Below, in pieces: positions 37,106-45,956 of a stretch of DNA of 64,000 bases. The notes below the pieces were generated by a model that had not been told where the DNA came from, did not search any database, and saw only the letters and a list, made by a program, of their open reading frames with translations. Numbering within the stretch: the stretch's first letter is position 1; each line of letters begins with the position of its first letter. The translations under genes were made by a program, and so were the position numbers. Source of the DNA: Neorhizobium lilium (GTDB lineage: Bacteria; Pseudomonadota; Alphaproteobacteria; Rhizobiales; Rhizobiaceae); assembly GCF_004053875.1 (NCBI RefSeq), contig NZ_SBIP01000002.1, positions 124,001-188,000 of the forward strand, read 5' to 3'.

Positions 37106-38305
37106 TCAGGCGGCCGACAGGACTGCGACGCCCTCGCCGCGCGTGTAGCCAACAGTCGTCACCACTGCCCGTGTAGCGGGAGCATCCATCGGTTTTTCGT
37201 TATCGGCATCGAAGGCCGGTACTTTCGTCTTGCCATCGAGGCTTATGGCCGCAAGCGCCAAGCCTAACGGAAACTGTGCTTCCATCCCGTGGCCGGTCAC
37301 GCCGCCAAAGCCGCGGATCGACGCCCCGGACAAACGCGTCTCCAGGACATTTCTTTCCCGCCGTGACAGATCGACGATACCGCTCGCTCCTGAGAATACA
37401 ACCGTCTCGGCAAAAGCCTCGGCATCAACAAGTCCAGTCAGCCGCGTCAGCCTCTGTTCTAGCCGGTCGTCCTTGCGGTTTCCGCGATCGCCTTCAATGG
37501 CATCGATGACTGCATAAATGTGAGCACCACGCTTTTCGGCATGGGCCCGCGACTCGAGCACCAAGAAAGCGCCGACAGAACCCAGGATCATGCCGCCGCC
37601 ACTCTCGTCACTTCGCGACCACAATGGCTGCCACTCACCTGTCGCATGGGCGTTGATGCCTTCGACAAGAAGAAGGATGTCCGCCCGCTCGGCCACGAAG
37701 GCGCCGCCTACGAGCGTGTGGCTCGACTGGCCAGCTTTGATGCGGTGGAAAGCAGTTTCCACCGCCGAAATGCCGGCCGCCTCTTCGCCCATGAAAGTGC
37801 GCGATGAACCCGTGACCTTGTGGACGATCGAGATATTGCCGGCCATCAGGTTCGACAATTGCGCGAGAAACAGCGTCGGACGCAGCTCCGTCGTCAGCTT
37901 CTCGTTCAGCAGCAGTTCGCGATCGTTGCGCTTCAGCGCCTCGTCCACGATCAGCGAATCGACCTTGATATCGCGTTCGCCACCCCCGGCGGCCACGATC
38001 ATGTCCATCGAGGCACAGGCATCCGCATCCTCTTTCAGACCGGCATCGTCGAGCGCCAGACCGGCAGAAAAAACGCCGAGCCGCTGCCAGTTCTCCATCT
38101 GCCGCTGATCTCCACGCTTCGGAATCTGCTGCGACCAATCGATCTCCGGCATGGGATGCACAGGATAGGGCTTGAAACGTTCCGTTTCGATCTGCGGCAC
38201 GCCCGCCTGCGCCCCGCTCAGGAAGGCCAGATGGGCTTCCTTGCCGACTCCAAGGCAGGTGACGATACCGACACCGGTGATCACGACATCATTGTCAGAC
38301 TTCAT
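37106..38305 (-). CDS. fabF2XL: Beta-ketoacyl-ACP synthase-like protein lacking catalytic Cys (FabF2XL)
   Basis: The 399-residue product has the thiolase fold of ketosynthases (VVITGVGIVTCLGVGK at the start; RGFGGVTGHGMEAQFPLG near the end). At the position of the nucleophilic Cys it reads HKVTGSSRTFMGEEAAG, and the first catalytic His region reads VVFSGASGIVDL, so two of three catalytic residues are missing. This resembles the chain-length factor (KS-beta) of type II polyketide synthases. GAGGACA precedes ATGATG. It is encoded between fabZXL and fabF1XL. Confidence 0.9.
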   Translation of the reverse strand: MKSDNDVVITGVGIVTCLGVGKEAHLAFLSGAQAGVPQIETERFKPYPVHPMPEIDWSQQIPKRGDQRQMENWQRLGVFSAGLALDDAGLKEDADACASMDMIVAAGGGERDIKVDSLIVDEALKRNDRELLLNEKLTTELRPTLFLAQLSNLMAGNISIVHKVTGSSRTFMGEEAAGISAVETAFHRIKAGQSSHTLVGGAFVAERADILLLVEGINAHATGEWQPLWSRSDESGGGMILGSVGAFLVLESRAHAEKRGAHIYAVIDAIEGDRGNRKDDRLEQRLTRLTGLVDAEAFAETVVFSGASGIVDLSRRERNVLETRLSGASIRGFGGVTGHGMEAQFPLGLALAAISLDGKTKVPAFDADNEKPMDAPATRAVVTTVGYTRGEGVAVLSAA

Positions 38306-38328
38306 CATTGTCCTCTTGAGGCGCGCCT

Positions 38329-38802
38329 TCAGGCGTGCGCTTGCATGGCGGCGAGGAGGCCCACTTCTTCGGCGCGTTTGCGCACGATGGGCGCCAGCGG
38401 CACCTCGGAAAACGGCATGGTTCGCAGCTTTAGCTGGGCGTCGCAGATCTTCTTGCCGTCGCTGCTGATCTTGGCCTTGGTCACCGCATAACCGGAACCG
38501 TCATGCTCCAGAAACGCCTCTATGTCGAGAACCGCATCCGGCTCCACGAAGGCGCGCATCTTGGCACCATCGACAGACATCAGGAAGGGCATGGCCGCGA
38601 AGTCCGTCGCCGCCAGCACCAGAAAGCCAGAGGCCTGAGCCATGGTCTCGATCAGAAGCACTCCGGGCACGAGCGGCATACCGGGAAAATGCCCTTCGAA
38701 AACAGGGCTGGCGGAAGGAACCACCGACCGCGCCTTCAATGTCTTCTGACCGAGATCGAGGCTTTCGATCCGGTCGATCATCTGGAAATATTCGAGCAGC
38801 AT
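38329..38802 (-). CDS. fabZXL: 3-hydroxyacyl-ACP dehydratase (FabZ-type) of the VLCFA cluster
   Basis: The 157-residue hot-dog-fold protein has the FabZ active site: His in FEGHFPGMPLVPGVLLIETM and the Glu of that helix. It would dehydrate 3-hydroxyacyl-AcpXL in each elongation round. It lies 18 bases after acpXL and 23 bases before fabF2XL on the same strand. Confidence 0.92.
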   Translation of the reverse strand: MLLEYFQMIDRIESLDLGQKTLKARSVVPSASPVFEGHFPGMPLVPGVLLIETMAQASGFLVLAATDFAAMPFLMSVDGAKMRAFVEPDAVLDIEAFLEHDGSGYAVTKAKISSDGKKICDAQLKLRTMPFSEVPLAPIVRKRAEEVGLLAAMQAHA

Positions 38803-38820
38803 CAGCTATGCCGGCGGGCT

Positions 38821-39099
38821 TTAGCCCTTTGCCGCCTTCAGCTCGTCGATCTTGGCGCAGAGGTTCTTGAGGACGAAATACGCCTCGGTCGAAACCTTGC
38901 CTTCGTTGACTTCCTGCGTCCACTGCTCGAGCGGGATCTTGATCCCGAACTCTTTGTCGATCGCGAACACGATATCCAGGAAGTCCAGGCTGTCGATTCC
39001 CAGATCGTCGATCGTATGGCTTTCCGGCGTGATCGTATTGCGATCGATTTCGCTCGTTTCGGCGATTATGTCGGCAACTTTGTCAAATGTAGCGGTCAC
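38821..39099 (-). CDS. acpXL: Acyl carrier protein AcpXL
   Basis: The 92-residue acidic carrier has the phosphopantetheine serine in [13 protein letters not shown]. It carries the very-long-chain hydroxy fatty acid destined for lipid A of rhizobia and brucellae. The start is GTG at 39099 ([10 protein letters not shown]), with AGAGGAC eight bases upstream; the in-frame ATG at 39135 gives a non-family extension. First gene of the operon acpXL-fabZXL-fabF2XL-fabF1XL-adh-lpxXL. Confidence 0.95.
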   Translation of the reverse strand: MTATFDKVADIIAETSEIDRNTITPESHTIDDLGIDSLDFLDIVFAIDKEFGIKIPLEQWTQEVNEGKVSTEAYFVLKNLCAKIDELKAAKG

Positions 39100-39227
39100 G
39101 CCCACGTCCTCTGAAATACAAAATCGTTGTTCCACATAGGCAAAACCAAATCAAATGCCAATGGCTGGTGGACCGCCCTGCTACATTTACCGAAAAACTG
39201 TTGCGCAAATGAACCCTCTGGCGAGCG

Positions 39228-40187
39228 TCAACGACTTCCCGTCAGCGCTGCTCTGAGGGTTTCGAGTACTTTTTCAGGCTGAACCGCCAGCGCCACCCAC
39301 TGGCTGGGCTGCCCGTCCCAGGCGCTGCCTTCGAACCTGCGGCCACTGTCCGGCGCCTGTATCGTCATTCCGTCGGCAAGCCCGCCGCAGACGACCCGCA
39401 CGGGACCAGTGCGATACTCGAAGAGTTCGGGTGCCACGAGATAGACGCAGGCGCAACTGTCATGCACAGCCATCCCATCGAGGCCGACCCTCTGGCGGTA
39501 GAACTCGATGTAATATTGCGAGAGGTCCGAAAGCAGCTTCAGGTCCGCGCCTCCGGACGCCGTCATTTCGGCCAGATAAGCCGACGACATGATCGTCTTC
39601 ATGGTCACGTCCAGGCCGAATATGGTGAGCTTCCAAGGGGTGATGAACACCGCGTCTGCCGCTTCCGGGTCGCCGTGGATATTGGCTTCAGCGGCGGGCG
39701 TCACATTACCGTTGACGTGGAAGGCGCCGCCCATGACGACCACCTCCTTAACCAAACCCGCAATTTCGGGATCCGCCTGCAGCGCGAGCGCAAGATTGGT
39801 CATGCGGCCGACGGCAACCAGCGTCACTTCGCCCGGATTGTCACGCACTGTGTCGATGATGAACTGGAAGGCCGGCCGCGGATCGAGAGGCAGGTCGATG
39901 GTGTCCGGTACGCCGATATTGCCGAGCCCGTCCAGGCCGTGCACCGAGGAGGCAGGATGATCGTCGCTTCGGGAAGGTGCATAGGCACGGCCCGCACCCT
40001 TGGCGATCGGCGCGGTGATGCCCCACTCCCGGTGCAGGAATTGCGCATTGCGGGTCGTCACATCGATCGAGGCATTGCCAAATACGGTCGTGACGCCGAT
40101 CAGATCGATTTCGGGGTGCTTATGAAGAAAGAGCAGCGCCATGGCATCGTCAACGCCGGGATCCGTATCGAAAATAACCTTTTGCAT
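39228..40187 (-). CDS. Nucleoside hydrolase (inosine/uridine-preferring family)
   Basis: The 319-residue product has the calcium-binding signature IFDTDPGVDDAMALL at the N-terminus, the VGRMTNLALAL and VVMGGAFHVNGNVTPAAEAN blocks (the latter with ligand-binding residues) and the active-site VHDSCACVYL. Such enzymes cleave the N-glycosidic bond of ribonucleosides. It ends about 130 bases before the acpXL promoter region on the same strand. Substrate class (inosine, uridine or pyrimidine) is not resolved. Confidence 0.92.
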   Translation of the reverse strand: MQKVIFDTDPGVDDAMALLFLHKHPEIDLIGVTTVFGNASIDVTTRNAQFLHREWGITAPIAKGAGRAYAPSRSDDHPASSVHGLDGLGNIGVPDTIDLPLDPRPAFQFIIDTVRDNPGEVTLVAVGRMTNLALALQADPEIAGLVKEVVVMGGAFHVNGNVTPAAEANIHGDPEAADAVFITPWKLTIFGLDVTMKTIMSSAYLAEMTASGGADLKLLSDLSQYYIEFYRQRVGLDGMAVHDSCACVYLVAPELFEYRTGPVRVVCGGLADGMTIQAPDSGRRFEGSAWDGQPSQWVALAVQPEKVLETLRAALTGSR

Positions 40188-40368
40188 CTCGCCCTGCCCT
40201 GCTTGCCGCTGTCTTTATCCACTGGGCGGGGAACATAGACGACAGCACCGCTTTGACAATCGGCGTAGCTGCATTCAGGCATATTATGACGTTGATGTAG
40301 CGCTCAAGCCTCATGGCTGGCTTGCGGTGAAAGTGCCGAGGTGCAACAAGCCGTCCACCCTCCATTGC

Positions 40369-41169
40369 ATGCCGAGCATCTCCTTGACCGACCTGACATT
40401 CCAACTTCTCCTGCTGCTGCTTGTGGCAGCGGTCTTTGCCGGCTTTATCGATTCCATTGCCGGCGGCGGCGGGCTGATCACCATCCCCGTTCTGTTGATC
40501 GCCGGCATCCCGCCGCTCGAATCGATAGCCACCAACAAGCTGCAGTCGCAGTTCGGTTCCGCCTCCGCGACTTTCGCCTATGCAAGACGCGGCCATGTCA
40601 ATCTCAAAAGCCAGTTGCCGATGGCGGCCATTGCGGTGATCGGCGGAGGCATAGGCGCGCTCCTGGCATCGAAGATCCCGGCCAGCCTGCTCGGCTCAGC
40701 CATCCCCTTCATGCTGATCGCCATCGCGCTCTTCTTCGCCTTCAAGCCGAACCTCAGCGATACCGACAGCCATCGCCGGGTGACACCACGTGTCTTCGGC
40801 CTCACCGCCGTGCCGCTAGTCGCCGTTTATGACGGATTGTTCGGTCCAGGCGCCGGCTCCTTCTATATGCTCGGTTTCGTTCTGCTGGCAGGCTTCGGCA
40901 TGCTGAAGGCGACGGCCCATACCAAGCTCATCAATCTCGGCTCCAACTTCGGCTCGTTTCTAGTCTTTGCCGTAACGGGATCGGTGCTGTGGAAGGTAGG
41001 GCTTCTGATGGGCGTCGGCCAATTGCTGGGCGCGCAGATAGGCTCCGGCCTTGCCATGAAGAATGGAGCGAAGATCATCAAGCCGCTTCTCGTGATCTCA
41101 TGCCTGGTGCTAGCAGCAAAGCTGCTCGCCGATCCGACGCATCCATTGCGCGTGTGGCTGGGGTTTTAG
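40369..41169 (+). CDS. TSUP-family permease (TauE/SafE/YfcA)
   Basis: The 266-residue membrane protein has about eight helices and the TSUP signatures GFIDSIAGGGGLITIPVLL and TNKLQSQFGSASATFAYARR, with the second repeat FGPGAGSFYMLGFVLLAGFG. Members export or import organic sulfur compounds and sulfite; the substrate is unknown. I chose ATG 40369 by family start although no good ribosome site is seen. It is divergent from the nucleoside hydrolase gene and converges with cobU. Confidence 0.85.
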   Translation: MPSISLTDLTFQLLLLLLVAAVFAGFIDSIAGGGGLITIPVLLIAGIPPLESIATNKLQSQFGSASATFAYARRGHVNLKSQLPMAAIAVIGGGIGALLASKIPASLLGSAIPFMLIAIALFFAFKPNLSDTDSHRRVTPRVFGLTAVPLVAVYDGLFGPGAGSFYMLGFVLLAGFGMLKATAHTKLINLGSNFGSFLVFAVTGSVLWKVGLLMGVGQLLGAQIGSGLAMKNGAKIIKPLLVISCLVLAAKLLADPTHPLRVWLGF

Positions 41170-41195
41170 CCGTACGCCGGGCGGGCCCCTGCCTC

Positions 41196-41717
41196 CTAGC
41201 CCTTTAGCTTCAATGGCAAGCCTGCGGCGATGAAAAAAGCCTCGTCAGCAAGCGCCGCAACCCGCTGGTGCAGCCGCCCGGCGTGGTCGCGGAACTCCCG
41301 CGCCATACGGTTCTCCGGCACGATCCCCAGCCCCACTTCGTTCGATACGAGGACGACATGCGAGGTGCATATGGACAGCTGAGCAAGCAGGGCATCCCCT
41401 GCAGCAGCGACATCCCGCTCTTCCATCATCAGGTTGGTGACCCAAAGGGTAAGGCAGTCTACCAGCACGGTATGGGTTGGGGAATCGAGTTGGGCCAGAT
41501 GCTGCGGCAGATCGAGCGGCACTTCATGGGTAGTCCACCCTTCGCCGCGATCCTCGACATGGCGCGCAATGCGCTGAACCATCTCGTCGTCATAAGCACG
41601 GCCAGTCGCGAGATAATGTCGCTCAAGCCCTTTGGCAGCCACCAACCGTTCTGAAAAGGCCGATTTACCCGAACGCGCTCCACCCAATACGAGAACCACA
41701 TGGCCTGAACGCGTCAT
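41196..41717 (-). CDS. cobU: Adenosylcobinamide kinase / adenosylcobinamide-phosphate guanylyltransferase
   Basis: CobU (CobP) phosphorylates adenosylcobinamide and adds GMP, a late step of cobalamin assembly and salvage. The 173-residue product has the P-loop [17 protein letters not shown], the guanylylation-region His in [13 protein letters not shown] and [24 protein letters not shown]. The ATG at 41717 has AAGGG four bases upstream; the long upstream frame to 41960 translates the leader. A terminator hairpin sits just before the gene. The corrinoid system at 48-56 kb needs this cofactor. Confidence 0.94.
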   Translation of the reverse strand: MTRSGHVVLVLGGARSGKSAFSERLVAAKGLERHYLATGRAYDDEMVQRIARHVEDRGEGWTTHEVPLDLPQHLAQLDSPTHTVLVDCLTLWVTNLMMEERDVAAAGDALLAQLSICTSHVVLVSNEVGLGIVPENRMAREFRDHAGRLHQRVAALADEAFFIAAGLPLKLKG

Positions 41718-41735
41718 CGAACCCTTGCTGGAATA

Positions 41736-41778
41736 GAAAAAGGCCGGACGATTCGTAGATGAAGAGGCGTCCGGCCTT
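41736..41778 (-). terminator. Intrinsic terminator or attenuator in front of cobU
   Basis: On the minus strand AAGGCCGGACG pairs with CGTCCGGCCTT (41740-41750 with 41768-41778) around a 17-base loop, then runs into TTTTT. The stem ends about 20 bases before the cobU start. Together with a TTGACG-N17-CACAAT promoter (41845 to 41817) it delimits a transcript of roughly 75 bases that ends before cobU unless read through. Confidence 0.65.
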
Positions 41779-41997
41779 GCTGGTATGTTTGCTCCAGACT
41801 TGGTGTCTGTGGGGCAATTGTGGCCCTCTATTGCCCCGCCGTCAATCGTTGCGTCGCGACGTGAGGCCGCCGCCTGCACGAATATCCTGTTTGCGACGTC
41901 GAGCGGCGACTTATTGTGTTGTGCCTGTGTCGCATTGGTTCTATTGCGACGCTCAAACAACGAGACTTGCAGATGCCAGGTCCAAGAGGAAATGCCG

Positions 41998-42141
41998 ATG
42001 CTCTACATCTTCAGAAACAACAGCGGATTGCAGATTGCCTGGAATTCCGTGCCCCCTAGCCGCCAGGTCTCCACCCGCGCGCAGCAGCTAGACACCCGCT
42101 TTTCGCTGTTCGGGTTCATCCGCTCCAGCAATGCCGGGTAA
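41998..42141 (+). CDS. Small hypothetical protein (47 aa)
   Basis: The frame MLYIFRNN...RSSNAG follows AAGAGGAAATGCCG, a good ribosome site for the ATG at 41998 (ATG 41992 is also in frame). A possible promoter, GTTGTG-N17-CTATTG, lies near 41919-41947. The product has no recognised domain. It is short and unsupported by homology that I can recall, so it may instead be part of a noncoding transcript ending at 42360. Confidence 0.35.
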   Translation: MLYIFRNNSGLQIAWNSVPPSRQVSTRAQQLDTRFSLFGFIRSSNAG

Positions 42142-42796
42142 GGCAGCAAACGCCGCCTAAAATCACAACCTGAAAGAGAAAAGCTCAGCGGAGCATATGC
42201 GATCCGCAGCTAGAGTGAGGGCAACCGGGACGCACTACCTGATCCGGTGCCGACGGCGAACTCTTCGTCCACGCCCAGATGTTTAGCGGCACAATCTTAC
42301 CGGATGGTTAGTGCCACCCCTCTCCAGACATTAATTTCGCACAGCCATGCGATTTTTTTTCAAAACTCCGGTCAGGCTGCGGCGCGGCGCTAATCGGCCA
42401 GAAAAGGTCAAAGCTCGGGCGTGACATTTGCGTCCGCCGTGACCTTGGCTGCACTGCCTGCTTTCTTTACGGGCAGAACCGGAGGCAAATGCCGGTTTTT
42501 CCGTCGGCCTCCACCGAAATCCTGTTGTTACAAAGACTTGCTAACGGGCTAGCGCTAGCGTTGGCCTCGCTGCGTAGTTGATTTCTTTGCCGGAACACGT
42601 ACGCTGATCCCGCTGAGGCAAAAAAGCGCAGTATCCGCAAGACTGGTCTGCGGGTGCGGACAAGACGCGAGACCTCGATAGGCTTGGCGAGTGGGCACCC
42701 GCCGGTTGATCACGACGTGCCCGAGGCATGGGATGACCGAAATACTCGGCATTCATTATGTGAACACTGCAACAACAAGACTGGGAGGTCTTAAAC
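42142..42796. other. 655-base intergenic region before the betaine transporter
   Basis: No convincing coding frame is seen. The stretch has several hairpins: GGCAC/GTGCC at about 42283-42314 followed by the pyrimidine run CCACCCCTCTCC, a terminator at 42337-42360, AACCGG/CCGGTT followed by TTTTT at 42477-42500, and the palindrome GCTAGCGCTAGC near 42549. The last 40 bases hold the ribosome site GGGAGG for the binding-protein gene. Confidence 0.6.
42337..42360 (+). terminator. Rho-independent terminator
   Basis: TCGCA-CAGCCA-TGCGA is followed directly by eight T residues. It has no gene directly upstream other than the 47-aa frame about 200 bases away, which suggests that it ends a short noncoding RNA. 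Confidence 0.75.
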
Positions 42797-43792
42797 ATGA
42801 AAAAACTCCTTGCTTCCGCTGTCTTTGCCGGCGGTCTCTATGCCTTCGCTGGCGCCGCTTATGCAGACTGCGGCACGGTTTCGATTGCGGAGATGAACTG
42901 GGCTTCGGCTGGCGTCGCCGCCAATGTGGACAAGATCATCCTCGAAAAAGGCTATGGCTGCTCCGTCGAGCTCGTGACGGGCGACACCATGCCGACCTTC
43001 ACCTCCATGAACGAAAAGGGCCAGCCCGACATGGCGCCCGAATTCTGGGTCAATGCCGTGCGCACGCCGCTCGACAAGGCCGCCGCCGAAGGCCGGCTGG
43101 TGATAGCTGCGGAAATCCTGGCGGATGGCGCGGTCGAAGGCTGGTGGATCCCGAAATTCCTGGCGGACGCCCATCCGGACATCAAGACGGTCCAGCAGGC
43201 GCTTCAGCATCCGGATCTCTTCCCCGCTCCGGAAGACAAGTCCAAGGGCGCCGTGACCAACTGCCCGGCCGGCTGGAACTGCCAGGTCTCCACCGCCAAC
43301 CTCTACAAGGCTCTCGGCGCCAAGGACAAGAATTTCGAACTGGTCGATACCGGCTCTGCGGCTGGTCTGGATGGCTCTATCGCCAACGCCTTCGAGAAGA
43401 AGACCGGATGGCTCGGTTACTATTGGGCGCCAACCGCCATTCTCGGCAAATATGAGATGGTGAAGCTCTCCTTCGACGTACAGCATGACAAGGCGGACTG
43501 GGATGCCTGCACGGCCGTTCCGGACTGCCCCAACCCGAAGGTCAACTCGTACCCGACCTCGCAGGCTTATACTGTCGTAACGAAGAAGTTCGCCGACAAG
43601 GCGGGCGTCGCGATGGATTACATCAAGGCCCGCAAGTGGGGCAATGCCACCGTTAACGGCATCCTCGCCTGGCAGACGGACAATCAGGGCACGAACGAGG
43701 ATGCTGCCAAGCATTTCCTCGAAACCATGCCTGAAGTCTGGACGAAATGGGTCAGCGCCGACGTGGCGGAAAAGGTGAAGGCCTCGCTTTGA
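42797..43792 (+). CDS. Glycine betaine/choline-type ABC transporter substrate-binding protein
   Basis: The 331-residue periplasmic protein has a signal peptide (MKKLLASAVFAGGLYAFAGA, cleaved near AYADC) and the ProX/OpuAC-type fold: SIAEMNWASAGVAANVDK, GYGCSVELVTGDTMPT, PEFWVNAVR, and aromatic residues in GWWIPKF and LGYYWAPTAI that could form the box for a quaternary ammonium group. No choline oxidation genes are nearby, whereas demethylation genes are, so glycine betaine is the likeliest ligand (inference). GGGAGG lies 10 bases upstream. Confidence 0.9.
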   Translation: MKKLLASAVFAGGLYAFAGAAYADCGTVSIAEMNWASAGVAANVDKIILEKGYGCSVELVTGDTMPTFTSMNEKGQPDMAPEFWVNAVRTPLDKAAAEGRLVIAAEILADGAVEGWWIPKFLADAHPDIKTVQQALQHPDLFPAPEDKSKGAVTNCPAGWNCQVSTANLYKALGAKDKNFELVDTGSAAGLDGSIANAFEKKTGWLGYYWAPTAILGKYEMVKLSFDVQHDKADWDACTAVPDCPNPKVNSYPTSQAYTVVTKKFADKAGVAMDYIKARKWGNATVNGILAWQTDNQGTNEDAAKHFLETMPEVWTKWVSADVAEKVKASL

Positions 43793-43798
43793 TAGCGT

Positions 43799-43832
43799 AA
43801 GCTGGAGGCCGTCCAACGACGGCCTCCAGCTT
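43799..43832 (+). terminator. Perfect 15-bp hairpin after the binding-protein gene
   Basis: AAGCTGGAGGCCGTC and GACGGCCTCCAGCTT pair over 15 bp with a 4-base loop, five bases after the stop codon. There is no T tract, so it is more likely an mRNA-stabilising or partial-termination hairpin that keeps binding protein more abundant than permease. Confidence 0.6.
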
Positions 43833-43970
43833 GGTCAGCGTACCACAGCAGCTGCTTCATCGCGATTGATAAGCCGAAGCCAAGGCTTGATCCGATCGGC
43901 AACCCGACACCCTGTCTACCCGGACCGGCCGCGCCGACACGGGTTAGCTTGACCAACAAGGGGGAACATC

Positions 43971-44879
43971 ATGGCAACCTGCGACATATTGCCGAATGCT
44001 CTCTGCAGCTTTCCGGCGATTGGCGACCAGTACATCCGCGAAGCCCGCAAAGTCATAGACGATGGCTTCAAAGGCATAGTCCGCGAATATGGTTTCGTTA
44101 TCGATGCCGTCACCCAACCGCTGCAAGTGTTTTTGAATTCATTTGAACGGCTGTTCACCGGTTCGCCATGGATCCTCGTCCTGATCGTCATGCTGGCAAT
44201 CGTCTATGCCGGCAGCCGCAGCATCAAGATCACCATCGGGACCGCAATGGGCATGTGTGCGATCGGCCTGATGGGACTGTGGAACGATGCGATGATCACA
44301 CTGGCGATCACGACGGTCGCCACCTTGATCGCTATCGTCATCGGCATCCCGATCGGCATTCTGATGGCACGGTCGGACCGTATCCAAGGTTCGATCAACC
44401 CGATGCTGGACGTGATGCAGACGCTGCCGAGCTTTGTATACCTCATTCCCGTCGTCGTCATTTTCGGCATCGGCAAAGTCCCGGGCCTGATTGCCGTCGT
44501 CATCTATGCCGTGCCGCCGATGATCCGGCTCACCAATCTCGGCATCCGACTGGTCGACAAGGAAGTGCTGGAGGCGGCCGATGCGTTCGGCTCATCCTCG
44601 AGCCAGAAGCTGTGGAACGTGCAGATGCCGCTCGCCCTGCCGACCATCATGGCCGGCATCAACCAGACGATCATGATGTCGCTCGCCATGGTCGTTGTTG
44701 CGTCCATGGTCGGCGTTGGCGGGCTGGGCAAGAATACGCTGCAGGCGATCGCCAACCAGTTCTTTACCTACGGCTTCATGAACGGATTTGCGTTGGTCGC
44801 CATCGCCATCATCTTTGACCGGACCAGCCAGGCCTATGGCAAGCGTCTGCAGAAGCATTCGGAGATCGTCCATGGCTAG
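43971..44879 (+). CDS. Glycine betaine-type ABC transporter permease (ProW-like)
   Basis: The 302-residue inner-membrane protein has a polar N-terminal stretch of about 65 residues and then six or seven helices. The ProW/OpuAB pattern is clear in LPSFVYLIPVVVIFGIGKVPG, and the EAA loop EVLEAADAFGSSSSQKLW contacts the ATPase. A GGGGG ribosome site precedes the ATG. Its end overlaps the ATPase gene start by eight bases. Confidence 0.92.
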   Translation: MATCDILPNALCSFPAIGDQYIREARKVIDDGFKGIVREYGFVIDAVTQPLQVFLNSFERLFTGSPWILVLIVMLAIVYAGSRSIKITIGTAMGMCAIGLMGLWNDAMITLAITTVATLIAIVIGIPIGILMARSDRIQGSINPMLDVMQTLPSFVYLIPVVVIFGIGKVPGLIAVVIYAVPPMIRLTNLGIRLVDKEVLEAADAFGSSSSQKLWNVQMPLALPTIMAGINQTIMMSLAMVVVASMVGVGGLGKNTLQAIANQFFTYGFMNGFALVAIAIIFDRTSQAYGKRLQKHSEIVHG

Positions 44880-45924
44880 TCACGGCATCGAGATCAAGAA
44901 CCTCTACAAGATCTTCGGCCCGCGCGGCCGGGATTACATCAACGCTGTTCAGGCGGGGCTGTCCAAGGCGGAGCTGAACGAAAAGCACGGCCATGTCCTG
45001 GGTCTCAAGAATATCAACATCTCCATGCCGGCCGGTGGCATAACGGTAGTCATGGGCCTGTCCGGCTCAGGAAAATCGACGCTGATCCGTCACATCAACA
45101 GGCTGATCGAGCCCACTTTTGGCGAAGTCGTCTATGACGGCCTCGACATCTGCGCCATGAGCGACAACGGCCTGCGGGAATTCCGGCGGCACAAAACAGC
45201 CATGGTTTTCCAGAAGTTCGCGCTGCTGCCGCATAGGACGGTCATCGAGAACACTGTCTATGGCCTGGATATCCAGAAAAAGCCGCGCTCGGAAAGTACC
45301 AAGCGGGGCCGCTACTGGATCGAGCGTGTCGGATTGAGCGGTTTTGAAAACCACTATCCGAATCAGCTTTCCGGCGGCATGCAGCAACGTGTGGGTCTGG
45401 CGCGCGCGCTGACCAACGATGCCGATATTCTGCTGATGGACGAGGCCTATTCGGCGCTCGACCCGCTGATCCGCGTGGACATGCAGACAGTCCTCCTGGA
45501 TCTCCAGGCCGAACTGAAAAAAACCGTGGTCTTCATCACCCACGATCTCGATGAGGCTCTGCGGCTTGGCGACAAGATCGCAATCCTGCGCGACGGCGAG
45601 GTCATCCAGCAGGGCACCGGCCAGGAGATCGTGCTTGCTCCAGCTGACGATTACATCACTGCCTTCGTCAAGGAAGTGAACCGCGGACGCGTCATTAAGG
45701 CAGGCACTGTCATGCGCCCGTTGGAGGGCTCAATGGACGGCTTGCGCGTGGGGACGACGACGACGCTCGAGTCTGCGGCAAAGGAAATGTGCGAGCAGGA
45801 GCAAACACGGGCGCTGGTTGTCGACCCGAGTGGCGTACCTATCGGCGTGCTCGATCTGCAAACCATCGTCAGTGCAATGGTGACGCCGGCCAAGACGGAA
45901 ATACCCAAGCTTGCCGCTGAATGA
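44872..45924 (+). CDS. Glycine betaine-type ABC transporter ATP-binding protein (ProV-like, CBS domain)
   Basis: The 350-residue ATPase has Walker A VMGLSGSGKSTLIRH, signature QLSGGMQQRVGLARAL, Walker B ILLMDEAYSALDP and a C-terminal CBS-like region (about residues 285-345, MRPLEGSMDG ... PIGVLDLQTIVSAM), as in ProV/OpuAA. The long N-terminal segment before Walker A is typical of ProV. ATG 44872 has GGAG seven bases upstream. Last gene of the importer operon. Confidence 0.93.
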   Translation: MASHGIEIKNLYKIFGPRGRDYINAVQAGLSKAELNEKHGHVLGLKNINISMPAGGITVVMGLSGSGKSTLIRHINRLIEPTFGEVVYDGLDICAMSDNGLREFRRHKTAMVFQKFALLPHRTVIENTVYGLDIQKKPRSESTKRGRYWIERVGLSGFENHYPNQLSGGMQQRVGLARALTNDADILLMDEAYSALDPLIRVDMQTVLLDLQAELKKTVVFITHDLDEALRLGDKIAILRDGEVIQQGTGQEIVLAPADDYITAFVKEVNRGRVIKAGTVMRPLEGSMDGLRVGTTTTLESAAKEMCEQEQTRALVVDPSGVPIGVLDLQTIVSAMVTPAKTEIPKLAAE

Positions 45925-45956
45925 GCATCCATGCAGGCAAGCGTTCGGCTTGCAAT

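Noticed and set aside
41718..41997. Cobalamin riboswitch upstream of cobU
   Set aside because: No B12-box or conserved core elements are visible, only hairpins and a terminator.
42541..42798. 85-codon minus-strand frame before the betaine binding-protein gene
   Set aside because: It overlaps the ribosome site of the plus gene, lacks its own ribosome site and has no recognisable features.
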